Of a DNA stretch of 64,000 nucleotides, positions 45,395 through 53,622 are shown one piece after another. The notes below the pieces were generated by a model. The model was not told where the DNA came from and did not search any database. It saw only the letters and a list, made by a program, of their open reading frames with translations. The DNA is from Herbidospora cretacea. GTDB taxonomy: Bacteria > Actinomycetota > Actinomycetes > Streptosporangiales > Streptosporangiaceae. Location: assembly GCF_001570605.1 (NCBI RefSeq), contig NZ_BBXG01000009.1, forward strand, positions 186,001-250,000. The letters run 5' to 3'. The position numbers were made by a program, and so were the translations under genes. The stretch's first letter is position 1. Each line of letters opens with the position of its first letter.

Positions 45395-46407
45395 GACGTC
45401 TCCGAGACGGGCAGCACGGCGCGGACGGCCCAGCCGCCGTCGCCGGTGGGTCCGGTGGTGAGGGTGCCGCCCAGCATGGCGGCGCGTTCCCGCATGCCCA
45501 GGATGCCGTGCCCCGCTCCGGGCGAGGGCGCGGGCGGCCCGCCGGGCGCGGTGTTGGTGACGTCGATCCGGAGCTCGCCGCCGTCGAGGGCGACCCGCAC
45601 GCCGACGGTCGCGCCGGGGGCGTGCCGCATCGCGTTGGTGACCGCCTCCTGGACGATCCGGTACGCGTTCAGGCTGACCCCGGGCGGCAGGCTGCCCAGG
45701 TCGCCGGAGGTGTCCGCGCCCTCCACCAGCCGGTCGAGATCGGCCAGCGACGGCTGCGGCGCGGTCGAGGGGTCGGCGCGGAGCACGCCGAGCAGCCGCC
45801 GCAGCTCGGCCAGACCCTCCAGAGCGGTCGCCCGGATCGTGGCGAACGCCTCGGTCAGCTCCGGCGGCGGATCGCTCACCCGGTAGGGGCCGGCGTCGGC
45901 CTGGATCGAGATCACCGACATGTGGTGGGCGACCACGTCGTGGAGCTCGCGGGCGATCCTGGCCCGCTCTTCGAGGACGGCGTTCTCGGCGAGCTGCCCG
46001 GCCAGCCGGTCACGCGCCTCCTGGCGGCTGTGGACCAGCCACCCGGCCGCCCCGGCCCCGGCGACGGCGGCCACCGCGACCGGCCCGCCGAAGACCGCCG
46101 GCAGCGCGCCGACCAGCGTGAACGCGGCCGTCGTACGCGGCGTCTCCCGCAGGGCCAGCAGCAGGACGATCCCGGCCTGGACGGTCCAGCCGTACACGGC
46201 GTCGGTGGCGGTCGGCGGGTGGACCAGGTGCACCCCGGTCAGCAGCGCGGTCGACGCCGCCCAGGCCGGGACCGGCCACCACAGCGCCGCCACCAGCATC
46301 GCGGCGTGCACGATAGCCGTGACCTGGGCGAACTGGTCGTCGCCCGTCATCGCCAGGAGCGCCGCGGCCACCACGACCAGGGCCCTGAGGAGCAGTCGGA
46401 ACGTCAT
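45391..46407 (-). CDS. Sensor histidine kinase (NarX/DesK-like, HisKA_3)
   Basis: A 338-aa membrane kinase with several N-terminal hydrophobic helices (to about residue 145) and no large extracellular loop, so it probably senses something in or near the membrane. The dimerisation/phosphoacceptor helix is RIARELHDVVAHHMSVIS (His in ELHDVVAHH), and the ATPase end has YRIVQEAVTNAMRHAPG and a final GHGILGMRERAAMLGG box. ATG at 46407 has GGGAG just upstream and is preferred over the in-frame GTG at 46416. It forms an operon with the response regulator at 44726-45394. Confidence 0.92.
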   Translation of the reverse strand: MTFRLLLRALVVVAAALLAMTGDDQFAQVTAIVHAAMLVAALWWPVPAWAASTALLTGVHLVHPPTATDAVYGWTVQAGIVLLLALRETPRTTAAFTLVGALPAVFGGPVAVAAVAGAGAAGWLVHSRQEARDRLAGQLAENAVLEERARIARELHDVVAHHMSVISIQADAGPYRVSDPPPELTEAFATIRATALEGLAELRRLLGVLRADPSTAPQPSLADLDRLVEGADTSGDLGSLPPGVSLNAYRIVQEAVTNAMRHAPGATVGVRVALDGGELRIDVTNTAPGGPPAPSPGAGHGILGMRERAAMLGGTLTTGPTGDGGWAVRAVLPVSETS

Positions 46408-46489
46408 GGCTCCCACGGTAGGAACCGGGGCCCCTGGTCCGCGTCACTCTCAGGTAGGGGCCGGGAGGCCGGTGCGGGAGGATGAGCGG

Positions 46490-47173
46490 ATGGCAGGAAC
46501 GAAGGTGCTCGTCGTCGAGGACGACCCGGCGATCGGGGCCGAGCTCACCGAGGCCCTCGGCGTCAACGGGTACGCCCCGACCCTGGCCGTCGACGGGCGC
46601 GCCGCCCTCCGGGCGGTCGAGGAGGAGGCGCCCGACCTGGTGCTGCTCGACCTCGGGCTGCCCGACCTCGACGGGGTGGTGGTGTGCCGCAAGCTGCGGC
46701 TGGCCGCGCCCGAGGCGGTGATCGTCGTGCTGACCGCCCGGACCGAGGAGCTCGACGTGGTGGTCGCCCTCGACGCGGGGGCCGACGACTATCTGACCAA
46801 GCCCTTCCGGCTGGCCGAGCTGATGGCCCGGCTGCGGGCCCACCTGCGCCGCCAGGCCGTGGTCGCCCCCGGGCGCGCGCTGACGGTCGGCGGCCTGCGG
46901 CTCGACGTCGCGGCCCGGCGTGCCTACCTCGACGGCGTCGAGCTCTCGCTCCGGCCCAAGGAGTTCGACCTGCTGGCGGTCCTGGCCGGGCAGCCGGGCG
47001 AGGTCGTGACCCGCGAGGAGCTGATGGACCGCGTGTGGGACGAACACTGGTTCGGCTCGACCAAGACGCTCGACGTGCACGTGTTCGCGCTGCGCCGGAA
47101 GCTGGAGGAGCCCGGCGGCAAGGCCCCCCGCATCACGACGGTGCGGGGGCGCGGCTACCGGATGGAGGCCTGA
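46490..47173 (+). CDS. OmpR-type winged-helix response regulator
   Basis: A 227-aa regulator. Receiver 1-120 with EDD (10-12), Asp54 in LVLLDLGLPDL, and Lys in YLTKPFRLAE; winged helix ~130-225 with LRPKEFDLLAVLAGQPGEVVTREEL and TLDVHVFALRRKL. GGGAGG sits 8 nt upstream of ATG 46490. No kinase is adjacent on the same strand: the neighbours are a divergent NarL-type system and the convergent TetR gene, whose 3' end overlaps this one by 41 bp. The best candidate partner is the kinase at 48910-50136, separated by three unrelated genes. Confidence 0.92.
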   Translation: MAGTKVLVVEDDPAIGAELTEALGVNGYAPTLAVDGRAALRAVEEEAPDLVLLDLGLPDLDGVVVCRKLRLAAPEAVIVVLTARTEELDVVVALDAGADDYLTKPFRLAELMARLRAHLRRQAVVAPGRALTVGGLRLDVAARRAYLDGVELSLRPKEFDLLAVLAGQPGEVVTREELMDRVWDEHWFGSTKTLDVHVFALRRKLEEPGGKAPRITTVRGRGYRMEA

Positions 47174-47771
47174 CCGCCTCGCCGACCTGGAGCAGGCGCA
47201 GGCTGCTGGCCCAGAGCTGGTCGAGCTGACCCGGGTCGTTGAAGAGTTTGGCCAGCATGACCATGCCCTCGATCTGGGCCACGATCGACTTCGCCGCGCC
47301 CGGCGCGTCGATGGCGGGCACCTCGCCGAGCGCCTGGGCCGCCTCGATGGAACGGCGGATCATCTCGGCCTGCTCGTCGAAGATCACCCGGAGCCGTTCT
47401 CTCATTGGGTCGTCGCCCGAGCTCAGCTCAAGGCTCAGGTTGCCGAACAGGCAGCCGCAGACCACGCCCGACTCGTTCAGCGAGAACTTCTGGATCTCCA
47501 CCGTGAAGGCGAACAGCTCTTTGAGCCGCCCGGCCAGCGGCCCCTCGCCGTCGAGCACCCGCTGCCAGTGGCCGCGCTGCGAACCCCACTGGAGGTCGAT
47601 GATCTCCAGCGCGAGGGCCTGCTTCGACTCGAAGAAATGGTAAAAACTGCCCTTCGGCGTGCCCGCCTTGGCGCAGATCTCCGCGACTCCGATGGAACCG
47701 TAGGAGCGCAGGGAGAACAGTTCGGTGGCGGCGGTGATGATCCGCTCTCGAGCGTCTGACGTGCGTCCCAT
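47133..47771 (-). CDS. TetR family transcriptional regulator
   Basis: A 212-aa repressor with HTH in residues ~8-52 (ARERIITAATELFSLRSYGSIGVAEICAKAGTPKGSFYHFF, shown here only as pattern: HTH ending in the KGSFYHFF motif). The ligand domain includes GCLFGNLSLELS, typical of the AcrR/YxaF-LmrA group that answers to xenobiotics or flavonoid-like compounds. It is divergent from the SDR/SnoaL pair, and two related operator-like sites lie between. Its 3' end overlaps the convergent response regulator by 41 bp. Confidence 0.9.
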   Translation of the reverse strand: MGRTSDARERIITAATELFSLRSYGSIGVAEICAKAGTPKGSFYHFFESKQALALEIIDLQWGSQRGHWQRVLDGEGPLAGRLKELFAFTVEIQKFSLNESGVVCGCLFGNLSLELSSGDDPMRERLRVIFDEQAEMIRRSIEAAQALGEVPAIDAPGAAKSIVAQIEGMVMLAKLFNDPGQLDQLWASSLRLLQVGEAVRPPSGSRAPAPS

Positions 47772-47784
47772 GGTTGCGAGTATA

Positions 47785-47832
47785 CGACCGGTCGGCTAGA
47801 ACTGATAGAAATAGTTGACCGACCGTCTACTA
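47785..47832. promoter_or_regulatory. Two related TetR operator-like sites
   Basis: CGACCGGTCG (47785-47794) is a perfect palindrome followed by GCTAG. A second related site, TTGACCGACCGTCTACTAG (47815-47833), repeats the ACCG/GTC core 30 bp on. Both lie in the 71-bp gap between the divergent TetR and SDR starts. This is a usual arrangement for autorepression and control of the SDR operon. Confidence 0.6.
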
Positions 47833-47842
47833 GGAGCGAGAC

Positions 47843-48550
47843 ATGTCAGATCAGCGCGCCGCCGTCATCACCGGCGCATCCCAGGGCATCGGGGCGGCCC
47901 TGGTGACCGCCTACCGCAAGATCGGATTCGCCGTGGTGGCGAACTCCCGATCCATCCGGAGCAGCGACGACCCCGGAGTGGTCACCGTGGCCGGCGACGT
48001 CGCCGACCCCGCCACCGCGACGGAGATCGTCGCGACCGCGCTCGACCGGTTCGGCCGGATCGACACGCTGGTCAACAACGCGGGCGTCTTCGTCGCCAAG
48101 CCGTTCACCGACTACACGCCCGACGACTACGCCACGGTGATGAACACCAACGTCGGCGGCTTCTTCCACCTGACGCAGCGGGTCGTCGAGCCGATGGTGC
48201 GGCAGGGCGGCGGCCACATCGTCAGCATCACCACGACGCTCGTCGAGTCGGCCCGCTCCGACGTCCCGTCGGTGCTCGCCTCGCTGAGCAAGGGAGGCAT
48301 CGCGGCGGCCACCAAGTCCCTGGCCATCGAGTACGCCGACCGCGGCATCCGGGTCAACGCCGTCTCGCCCGGCCTGATCGACACCCCGCTCCAGGGCGGC
48401 GCGACCCCCGAGCAGCTCGCCGAGTTCCACCCGCTGAAGAAGGCCGGGACCGTCGAGGACGTCGCCCACGGCGTGCTCTACCTGGAGCAGGCCCCGCTGG
48501 TCACCGGCGAGTGGCTGCACATCGACGGCGGACAGAGCGCGGGCCGATGA
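47843..48550 (+). CDS. SDR family oxidoreductase, non-canonical active site
   Basis: A 235-aa Rossmann protein: coenzyme loop TGASQGIGAA near residue 10, NNAGVFV, and C-terminal GEWLHIDGGQSAGR. The active-site region reads PSVLASLSKGGIAAATKSLAIEY; the lysine is there but the tyrosine four residues before it is not (Ala in its place). Some related proteins in other bacteria share this LASLxKGG form, so it may be a distinct subgroup rather than a mutation. The stop overlaps the SnoaL-like gene start (ATGA at 48547). Probably repressed by the divergent TetR protein. Confidence 0.88.
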   Translation: MSDQRAAVITGASQGIGAALVTAYRKIGFAVVANSRSIRSSDDPGVVTVAGDVADPATATEIVATALDRFGRIDTLVNNAGVFVAKPFTDYTPDDYATVMNTNVGGFFHLTQRVVEPMVRQGGGHIVSITTTLVESARSDVPSVLASLSKGGIAAATKSLAIEYADRGIRVNAVSPGLIDTPLQGGATPEQLAEFHPLKKAGTVEDVAHGVLYLEQAPLVTGEWLHIDGGQSAGR

Positions 48551-48924
48551 GCGAGACGATCTTCGCCGAGGTCCTGGCCGTGTGGAAGCACGGCATCGAC
48601 GCCCACGACCCCGAAGAGGTCGGGACGGTGTTCGCCGAGGACGCGCTGTTCCAGGGCGCCCGGCCCGAGCCGTCCCGGGGGCGTGCGGCGGTGGTCGCCT
48701 ACTACGACGGCCAGCCCCCGGGCCTGCGCGTCGACTACGAGATCGTCGACGCGCGCCCGTCGTCGCCCGACGTGATCACCGGTTACGCCGCCGTCGCGTT
48801 CACCTTCGCGGGCGGCGACCGCCTGACCGGGCACGTGACGATGGTCCTCGAACGCGCCGGCGACCGGTGGCTCGTGGGTCACTACCACGTCACCCTGAAG
48901 CGCGAGGGGTCAGCGGCTCGGTAG
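48547..48924 (+). CDS. SnoaL-like / nuclear transport factor 2-fold protein
   Basis: A 125-aa protein with the cone-shaped NTF2/SnoaL pattern: an N-terminal helix (EVLAVWKHGIDAHDPEEVGTVFAEDALFQG), then curved strands ending in VTMVLERAGDRWLVGHYHVTLKR. Members can be small cyclases, isomerases or hydrolases, or simply binding proteins. It starts in the ATGA overlap with the SDR, so both are made together, and its 3' end overlaps the convergent sensor kinase by 15 bp. The exact role is unknown. Confidence 0.82.
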   Translation: MSETIFAEVLAVWKHGIDAHDPEEVGTVFAEDALFQGARPEPSRGRAAVVAYYDGQPPGLRVDYEIVDARPSSPDVITGYAAVAFTFAGGDRLTGHVTMVLERAGDRWLVGHYHVTLKREGSAAR

Positions 48925-50136
48925 CAGGAGGCTGAAGATCGGCGGGCGGTCGCGGCGCAGGACCAGCCGGCCGCCCTCCGCCTCCGCCAGCGACCGGGCC
49001 AGGCCCAGGCCGATGCCGTGGCCGTCGCGGGGGATGCGGCCGAAGACGTCGTGGCCCTCGCGGACGCCCTCGCCCTGGTCGGAGACCTCGATGGCGATGC
49101 CCGCGCCCACGTCGGCGACGGTCAGCGCGACCTCGCCCGCTCCGTGCCGCCGGGCGTTGTCGAGCAGCACCAGGAGGATCTGGCGGACCGCCGCCGTCGA
49201 GGCGGTCACCTCCGGGAGGTCGTCGTCGACGCGGATGGTCACCTCGTCCCAGTCGGCGCGGATCTCCGCGAGCAGGACCGGCAGGTCGAGCGGGGCGTGG
49301 CCGGTGTCGCGGGACAGGGTCACCAGGTCCTCGATGACGGTCCGCAGCCGCTCCGCCCGGGACAGCGCGCTGGCGATCTTCTCCGGCGACGGCCGGTCGA
49401 GGGCCGACTCCAGGCCCAGCATCAGGCCGGTCACCCCGGTCCTGAGCTGGTGGGACACCTCGCCGCTGAACGCCCTCTCCCGGGCCAGCACCTCCCCGAG
49501 CCGCCCGGCGGTGGCCGCGAGGGCCTCACCCGCCTGGTCGACCTCCAGGACACCTGATCTGGGGGCCCGTACGGTGAAATCGCCGTCGCCCAGCGCCTGC
49601 GCGGCGCCCGTCAGGCGTTCGAGGGGGATCGCCAGCCGCCGGGACAGGTAGATCGCCACGGCCGCGCCGACGCCGAGCGCGGCCACCGCGAGGATGGCGA
49701 TGAGCTGCCAGGCCTCGTACACCTCCTCGGTGATCTCCTCGTAGGGGGTGGCCACCCTGACCACGCCCGTGCCTGACGGGATCGGCGCCGCCGCGGCGTA
49801 GTCGGTTCCCTCCTCGCCCTGGTGGGGCAGGCCGTCGCGGGTGCGGGCGGCGAGCGAGGAGGTCGCGGGGCCCACGCCGGCCTTGAGCCTTCCGTCGGTG
49901 GTGTAGACGCCGATGACGACGTCGTCGTCGTCCGGCCGGGGCGCGGCGGCCGGGTCGTCGCGGAGGACGGCGGCGTGGCGGTAGGCGTTGCGGGCCAGCT
50001 CGGAGGCGGTCCGGTCGTGGTAGCGGTCGCTGATCAGCACCGCGAGCGGCACCGCGAACAGCACCACCGCGAGGGCGGTCACGCCGAGGATCGCGGCCAG
50101 GGCGCGCTGCCGGAGTGGGGTCCCTTCGGGCGTCAT
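48910..50136 (-). CDS. HAMP-containing sensor histidine kinase
   Basis: A 408-aa membrane kinase: transmembrane helix ~13-35, extracytoplasmic sensor ~36-135, second helix ~140-162 (LIAILAVAALGVGAAVAIYL), HAMP ~163-215, and a phosphoacceptor helix with ERAFSGEVSHQLRTGVTGL (His in SHQLRT). The ATPase has N box LLDNARRHGAG, DQGEGV, and HGIGLGLARSLAEAEGG. Its kind usually pairs with OmpR-type regulators. None is adjacent, but the OmpR-type gene at 46490-47173 is 1.7 kb away in opposite orientation. ATG at 50136 is the natural family start. Confidence 0.9.
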   Translation of the reverse strand: MTPEGTPLRQRALAAILGVTALAVVLFAVPLAVLISDRYHDRTASELARNAYRHAAVLRDDPAAAPRPDDDDVVIGVYTTDGRLKAGVGPATSSLAARTRDGLPHQGEEGTDYAAAAPIPSGTGVVRVATPYEEITEEVYEAWQLIAILAVAALGVGAAVAIYLSRRLAIPLERLTGAAQALGDGDFTVRAPRSGVLEVDQAGEALAATAGRLGEVLARERAFSGEVSHQLRTGVTGLMLGLESALDRPSPEKIASALSRAERLRTVIEDLVTLSRDTGHAPLDLPVLLAEIRADWDEVTIRVDDDLPEVTASTAAVRQILLVLLDNARRHGAGEVALTVADVGAGIAIEVSDQGEGVREGHDVFGRIPRDGHGIGLGLARSLAEAEGGRLVLRRDRPPIFSLLLPSR

Positions 50137-50173
50137 GTCGGTATCGTCCCAGCTGTTTCTCAAGGTGAACGCA

Positions 50174-50183
50174 GGGTTAACCC
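50174..50183. promoter_or_regulatory. Palindrome between kinase and PAP2 genes
   Basis: GGGTTAACCC is a perfect 10-bp palindrome midway in the 90-bp gap between divergent genes starting at 50136 and 50227. It is a possible binding site for the response regulator partner, but a 10-bp palindrome can occur by chance. Confidence 0.3.
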
Positions 50184-50226
50184 AACCCTCATCGGGCGCT
50201 GACCAGGCAGTCCTTAGCGTGAAAGA

Positions 50227-50847
50227 GTGATCAGGCTTGTGGCGGGGCTGCCCCTGCTGGTTCTCGTGACGGTGCTGGGGTTCACCGCCGAGACCCCCGG
50301 CTGGACGTCCGCCGATCTGGCGGTGGGTCAGGTCGTACAGGACGGAAGAAACCCCGTCCTGACGGCGGTCGCGCTGCTGCTGAACCTCGGGTTCGGCACC
50401 GAGGCGGGTGTCGTCATCTCGGTGTGCCTGGCGCTGTTCGCCCTGGTCGTGCGGACCCCCGAGGCGGTGAGGGCGCTCCTGGTGGTGCTCGCCGGGTGGG
50501 GCGCCGGGGCGGTGTTCAAGGTCCTGGTGCACCGGCCCCGGCCGCCGGGCTCCGGCTCGATGCTGGGCCTGACGGGCGAGACGAGTTTCCCGTCGGGGCA
50601 CGTCTGCCTGACCGCCGCCGTCGCGGTCGCCGTCTGGGTGCTGGTCCGGCGCGGCTGGGTGATCGCGGTGGGCGTGGTGCTCGTGGCGGGCCAGATGTTC
50701 GCCCGCGTCTACCTCGGGGTGCACTATCCGACCGACGTGCTCGCCTCGATCATCGTGGTCGCGGCGACGTCGATCCTGGTGCTCGCGGGCGGGGCTCACC
50801 ACGATCCGAGGGCGTCCCGCAGAGCCCTGCCGTCCTACAGCGGGTAG
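50227..50847 (+). CDS. PAP2 superfamily membrane phosphatase
   Basis: A 206-aa integral membrane phosphatase, probably acting on undecaprenyl-pyrophosphate or lipid phosphates at the outer membrane face. The three PAP2 motifs are visible: KVLVHRPRP (KX6RP), FPSGH (catalytic His), and RVYLGVHYPTD (R...H...D). Five to six hydrophobic segments surround them. GTG at 50227 is the start. It is divergent from a sensor kinase, and its 3' end overlaps the convergent DoxX-like gene by 13 bp. PAP2-kinase pairing is common in cell-envelope stress loci, so regulation by that kinase is plausible. Confidence 0.9.
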   Translation: MIRLVAGLPLLVLVTVLGFTAETPGWTSADLAVGQVVQDGRNPVLTAVALLLNLGFGTEAGVVISVCLALFALVVRTPEAVRALLVVLAGWGAGAVFKVLVHRPRPPGSGSMLGLTGETSFPSGHVCLTAAVAVAVWVLVRRGWVIAVGVVLVAGQMFARVYLGVHYPTDVLASIIVVAATSILVLAGGAHHDPRASRRALPSYSG

Positions 50848-51209
50848 GGCCCGAAACGTCCCCACGCCACGAACGCCGACAGCACCAGCAGCACGATCGC
50901 CGGGATCGCCATCGGCAGTTCCCTGCGCCGCACGTGGACGAGCACCGCGCCTGCCATGGCGACGGCCAGCCCGGTCGCCGCGATCGGAACGAGGATCGGC
51001 GCGATCCCGGTCACCCCCGGCACGACCAGTCCCAGGCCCCCCAGCCCCTCGATCGCGCCGATGGCCTTGACCTGGGCGGCCGAGAAGTCCTCGGTCCAGG
51101 CGAGACCCGATTTGGCCAGCTCTTCCTTGGGCCGGCCGATCTTCATCGCCCCCGCGCCGATGAAGGCGAGGGCGAGGAGGGCCGCGACGACCCAGAGGAC
51201 TATGTTCAT
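50835..51209 (-). CDS. DoxX family membrane protein
   Basis: A 124-aa protein with four transmembrane helices: VVAALLALAFIGAGAMKI near the start, a conserved GLAWTEDFSAAQVKAIGAIEGLGGLGLV stretch (pattern only), then two further helices. DoxX-like proteins support membrane redox reactions or detoxification; the actinobacterial versions are often induced by organic electrophiles. AAAGGAAC lies before ATG 51209. It is divergent from a MarR gene with two matching operators between, so it is almost certainly the MarR target. Confidence 0.88.
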   Translation of the reverse strand: MNIVLWVVAALLALAFIGAGAMKIGRPKEELAKSGLAWTEDFSAAQVKAIGAIEGLGGLGLVVPGVTGIAPILVPIAATGLAVAMAGAVLVHVRRRELPMAIPAIVLLVLSAFVAWGRFGPYPL

Positions 51210-51225
51210 GGGGGTTCCTTTGTGA

Positions 51226-51273
51226 CTTGAAGATTCAACCGCAACCTAGCCCCCGATCACTTGAAGCGTCAAG
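51226..51273. promoter_or_regulatory. Paired MarR operators
   Basis: CTTGAAGATTCAA (51226-51238) and CTTGAAGCGTCAAG (51260-51273) are two copies of one palindromic pattern, CTTGA-N4-TCAAG. They are spaced 34 bp apart in the 77-bp gap between the divergent DoxX and MarR genes. One site abuts each gene's start. Confidence 0.7.
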
Positions 51274-51286
51274 TAAAGTAACCCCC

Positions 51287-51763
51287 ATGGACGACCAGCC
51301 GCGATGGCTCACCGACGAGGAGATGGAGGCCTGGCTCGCCCTGATCAGCATGCTGATCAAGCTCCCGCAGGCCCTCGACGGCCAGCTCCAGCGCGACGCC
51401 GGGATCAGCCACTTCGAATACCAGGTGCTCGCCGGCCTGTCGATGAGCCCCGACCGCACCATCCGGATGAGCGAGCTCGCCCAGCTCGCCGACGGCTCGC
51501 TCTCGCGGCTCTCCCACGTGGTCAGCCGCCTGGAGAAGCGCGGCTGGGTGCGCCGCTGCGCCGATCCCGGCGACGGCCGCTACACGCTGGCGGTGCTGAC
51601 CGACGACGGCTGGGAGAAGGTCGTCGCGACGGCCCCCGGCCACGTGGCGACCGTGCGCGCGAGCGTCATCGACCCCCTCACCAAGGCCCAGATCCGCCAG
51701 TTGCGCGACATCGGCCGCCGGATCACCGAGGCCGTCGACCCCGGCGGCGCCTGCCCCGGGTGA
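51287..51763 (+). CDS. MarR family transcriptional regulator
   Basis: A 158-aa winged-helix repressor: helices around HFEYQVLAGLSMSPDRTIRMSELAQLADGSLSRLSHVVSRLEKRGWVRR contain the recognition helix, and the wing is CADPGDGRYTLAVLT. ATG at 51287 is preferred over an in-frame upstream codon, because the DNA before it carries the paired operators and gives no MarR similarity. It is divergent from the DoxX-like gene. MarR proteins usually release DNA when oxidised or bound by phenolic compounds; no cysteine is placed near the DNA-binding helix except in RRCADPGD. Confidence 0.9.
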   Translation: MDDQPRWLTDEEMEAWLALISMLIKLPQALDGQLQRDAGISHFEYQVLAGLSMSPDRTIRMSELAQLADGSLSRLSHVVSRLEKRGWVRRCADPGDGRYTLAVLTDDGWEKVVATAPGHVATVRASVIDPLTKAQIRQLRDIGRRITEAVDPGGACPG

Positions 51764-51881
51764 GCCGGCCGTTTCAGACAGACGGAAAAGCGGGATCAGG
51801 CTCAGACGTGGGGACGGCTCGATCGGGTTCCCTTTGATGCCAATTGTCACTAGCGACCCGTAAGGCCGGTGATGGCCCGGC

Positions 51882-53165
51882 ATGCTCCGCTTCATGCGAA
51901 GGATCGTGCTCGCCTGTGTGATGTTCCTGGCCTTCCTGACGGTCCCGGCCCGTGCCGCCGCACCGCCGGAGGAGTGCCCGCCCGGCGAGATCGCCGCGAT
52001 CGCCTCGCTCGACGGCGGATACTGGCTGGCCGGCAAGGACGGCCGCGTCCACGCCTACGGCACCGCCAAGCTCTTCGGCTCTCCCGGCAAGCCGGTCGCC
52101 GCCATCGAGGCGACCGCGTCCGGCAACGGCTACTGGCTCGTCGCCGCCGACGGCTCCTTCCGGGGGTACGGCGACGCCACGGCCTCCCGCGAGACCCCGC
52201 TCAAGCTGGCCTCACCCGTGGTCGGCGCGACCCGCACCGAGACCGGACTCTGGCTGACCACCGCCGACGGCACCGTGATCGCCCCCGACGGCACTCTCAC
52301 GGCCCGCAAGCGAGCGGTCGTCGACATCGTGGCGACGTCCACCGGAAAGGGCTACTGGCTCGTCGGCGCCGACGGCTCGATCCGCGGCTACGGAGACGCG
52401 AAGGCCGTCTCCGGCACGCCCGTCGACCTGAGGGCCCCCATCGTCTCGGCGACCGCGCTGGGTCCCGGCCTGGTGCTGGCCGGCGCGGACGGCGCGGTGT
52501 TCGCCCTGGCCGGGGCCACCTTCCACGGCTCGGCGGCCAACCTCCGGCTGGCCAGGCCGGTCATCGGCGTGACCGCCGCGACCCCCGGCGGCTACACCCT
52601 CGCCGCCGGCGACGGCGCGGTCTTCACCTTCGGCACCGACGGCTTCATGGGCAACGCCGTCACGACCTCCGACGCCTGCGAGCCCACCGAACCGGCCCCC
52701 GGCTCGGAGATCGTCAAGATCGCCAGAGCGATCAAGGACGGCCAGGTGGTGCCCGGCTGGACCGGCGGCCCGGTCCCCTACGCCTGGGGCGGCGGCCACG
52801 GCTCGGCCCCCGGCCCGTCGTTCGGCACCTGCAACTGGTACACCGGCCCCCAGCCGTGCCGCGCCAACGTGACCTACGGCGTCGACTGCTCGGGCTTCGC
52901 CCGCTGGGTCTACCACCTGGCCTACGGCCGCGACGTCCTGGGCGGCGAGAACACCAACGGCCAGCTCAGAAAGCTGACCAAGGCGACCACGGGCCGCCCC
53001 GGCGACCTGGTCTTCTACGGCAACAGCACTTCGGACACCCGCCACGTGGCGGTCTACGTCGGCAACGGCAGGATCATCAACGCGCTCCGCACCGGCACGG
53101 TCATCCGCGAGGACCCGATCGACGTGAGCCGGGGCCGCCTGCCGGGCTTCTACCGGGTGAGCTAA
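51882..53165 (+). CDS. Secreted NlpC/P60 peptidoglycan hydrolase with N-terminal propeller-like repeats
   Basis: A 427-aa exported protein. Signal peptide ~1-27 (ends ARAAA); an internal Met four codons on (51894) is an alternative start. Residues ~30-265 contain about six short repeats of the form GYWLVxxDGSxRGYGDA, resembling beta-propeller blades. After a short linker the NlpC/P60 domain (~285-427) has the catalytic Cys in YGVDCSGFARWVYH, the His in DTRHVAVYVGNG, and a polar third residue after NGRIINAL. It would cleave peptide stems of peptidoglycan, with the repeats perhaps binding the wall. Its end overlaps the convergent DUF2255 gene by 4 bp. Confidence 0.9.
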   Translation: MLRFMRRIVLACVMFLAFLTVPARAAAPPEECPPGEIAAIASLDGGYWLAGKDGRVHAYGTAKLFGSPGKPVAAIEATASGNGYWLVAADGSFRGYGDATASRETPLKLASPVVGATRTETGLWLTTADGTVIAPDGTLTARKRAVVDIVATSTGKGYWLVGADGSIRGYGDAKAVSGTPVDLRAPIVSATALGPGLVLAGADGAVFALAGATFHGSAANLRLARPVIGVTAATPGGYTLAAGDGAVFTFGTDGFMGNAVTTSDACEPTEPAPGSEIVKIARAIKDGQVVPGWTGGPVPYAWGGGHGSAPGPSFGTCNWYTGPQPCRANVTYGVDCSGFARWVYHLAYGRDVLGGENTNGQLRKLTKATTGRPGDLVFYGNSTSDTRHVAVYVGNGRIINALRTGTVIREDPIDVSRGRLPGFYRVS

Positions 53166-53539
53166 CGCGGAACGAGCTTGAGCGTGGTCTCCTTCGCCGG
53201 TGAGGCGACCAACGGGTCGACGTAGGCGGTGTCCTGGTCGCGGTATTTCATCCGGTAGGCAAGGTCGACGGCGTCGTTGGTCGGCGAGTCGTGCTCGCGG
53301 ACGAACCGCACCTCCTTCCGCACCCCGCCCGCGGTGATCTGACCCTCGCCGGCGATCTGGGAGACGGTGAACCAGTGGCTGTCCTCGCCCCGGTAGGAGC
53401 GGACGAACAGGTCGTCGTTGTGGCGGACGACCCAGATGGTGACCGGCTTGATGAGGGTGCCGTCGACGAGCCGGGGCGCGATCTCCAACTCCGCGGCCTC
53501 GCCGATCGCGACGAGTTCGTCGTTGGTCCAGGTAGCCAT
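53162..53539 (-). CDS. DUF2255 family protein
   Basis: A 125-aa protein beginning MATWTNDELVAIGEAAELEIAP and containing TIWVVRHNDDLFVRSYRGEDSHWF, the core of the DUF2255 family. Members are small beta-barrel proteins distantly like flavin-binding folds, with no defined reaction. The last part (RMKYRDQDTAYVDPLVASPAKETTLKLVP) is also conserved in the family. No signal peptide. It lies upstream of the RraA-like gene in reverse order (both minus strand, 83 bp apart) but may have its own promoter. Confidence 0.85.
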   Translation of the reverse strand: MATWTNDELVAIGEAAELEIAPRLVDGTLIKPVTIWVVRHNDDLFVRSYRGEDSHWFTVSQIAGEGQITAGGVRKEVRFVREHDSPTNDAVDLAYRMKYRDQDTAYVDPLVASPAKETTLKLVPR

Positions 53540-53622
53540 GATGATTCCTCCGTGCCGGTTGTCCCTGCCGCCATCGTCCGATCGGGAGGGGGCGGGCGAC
53601 CGGAGGCTCGCCGTTCCCGAGG

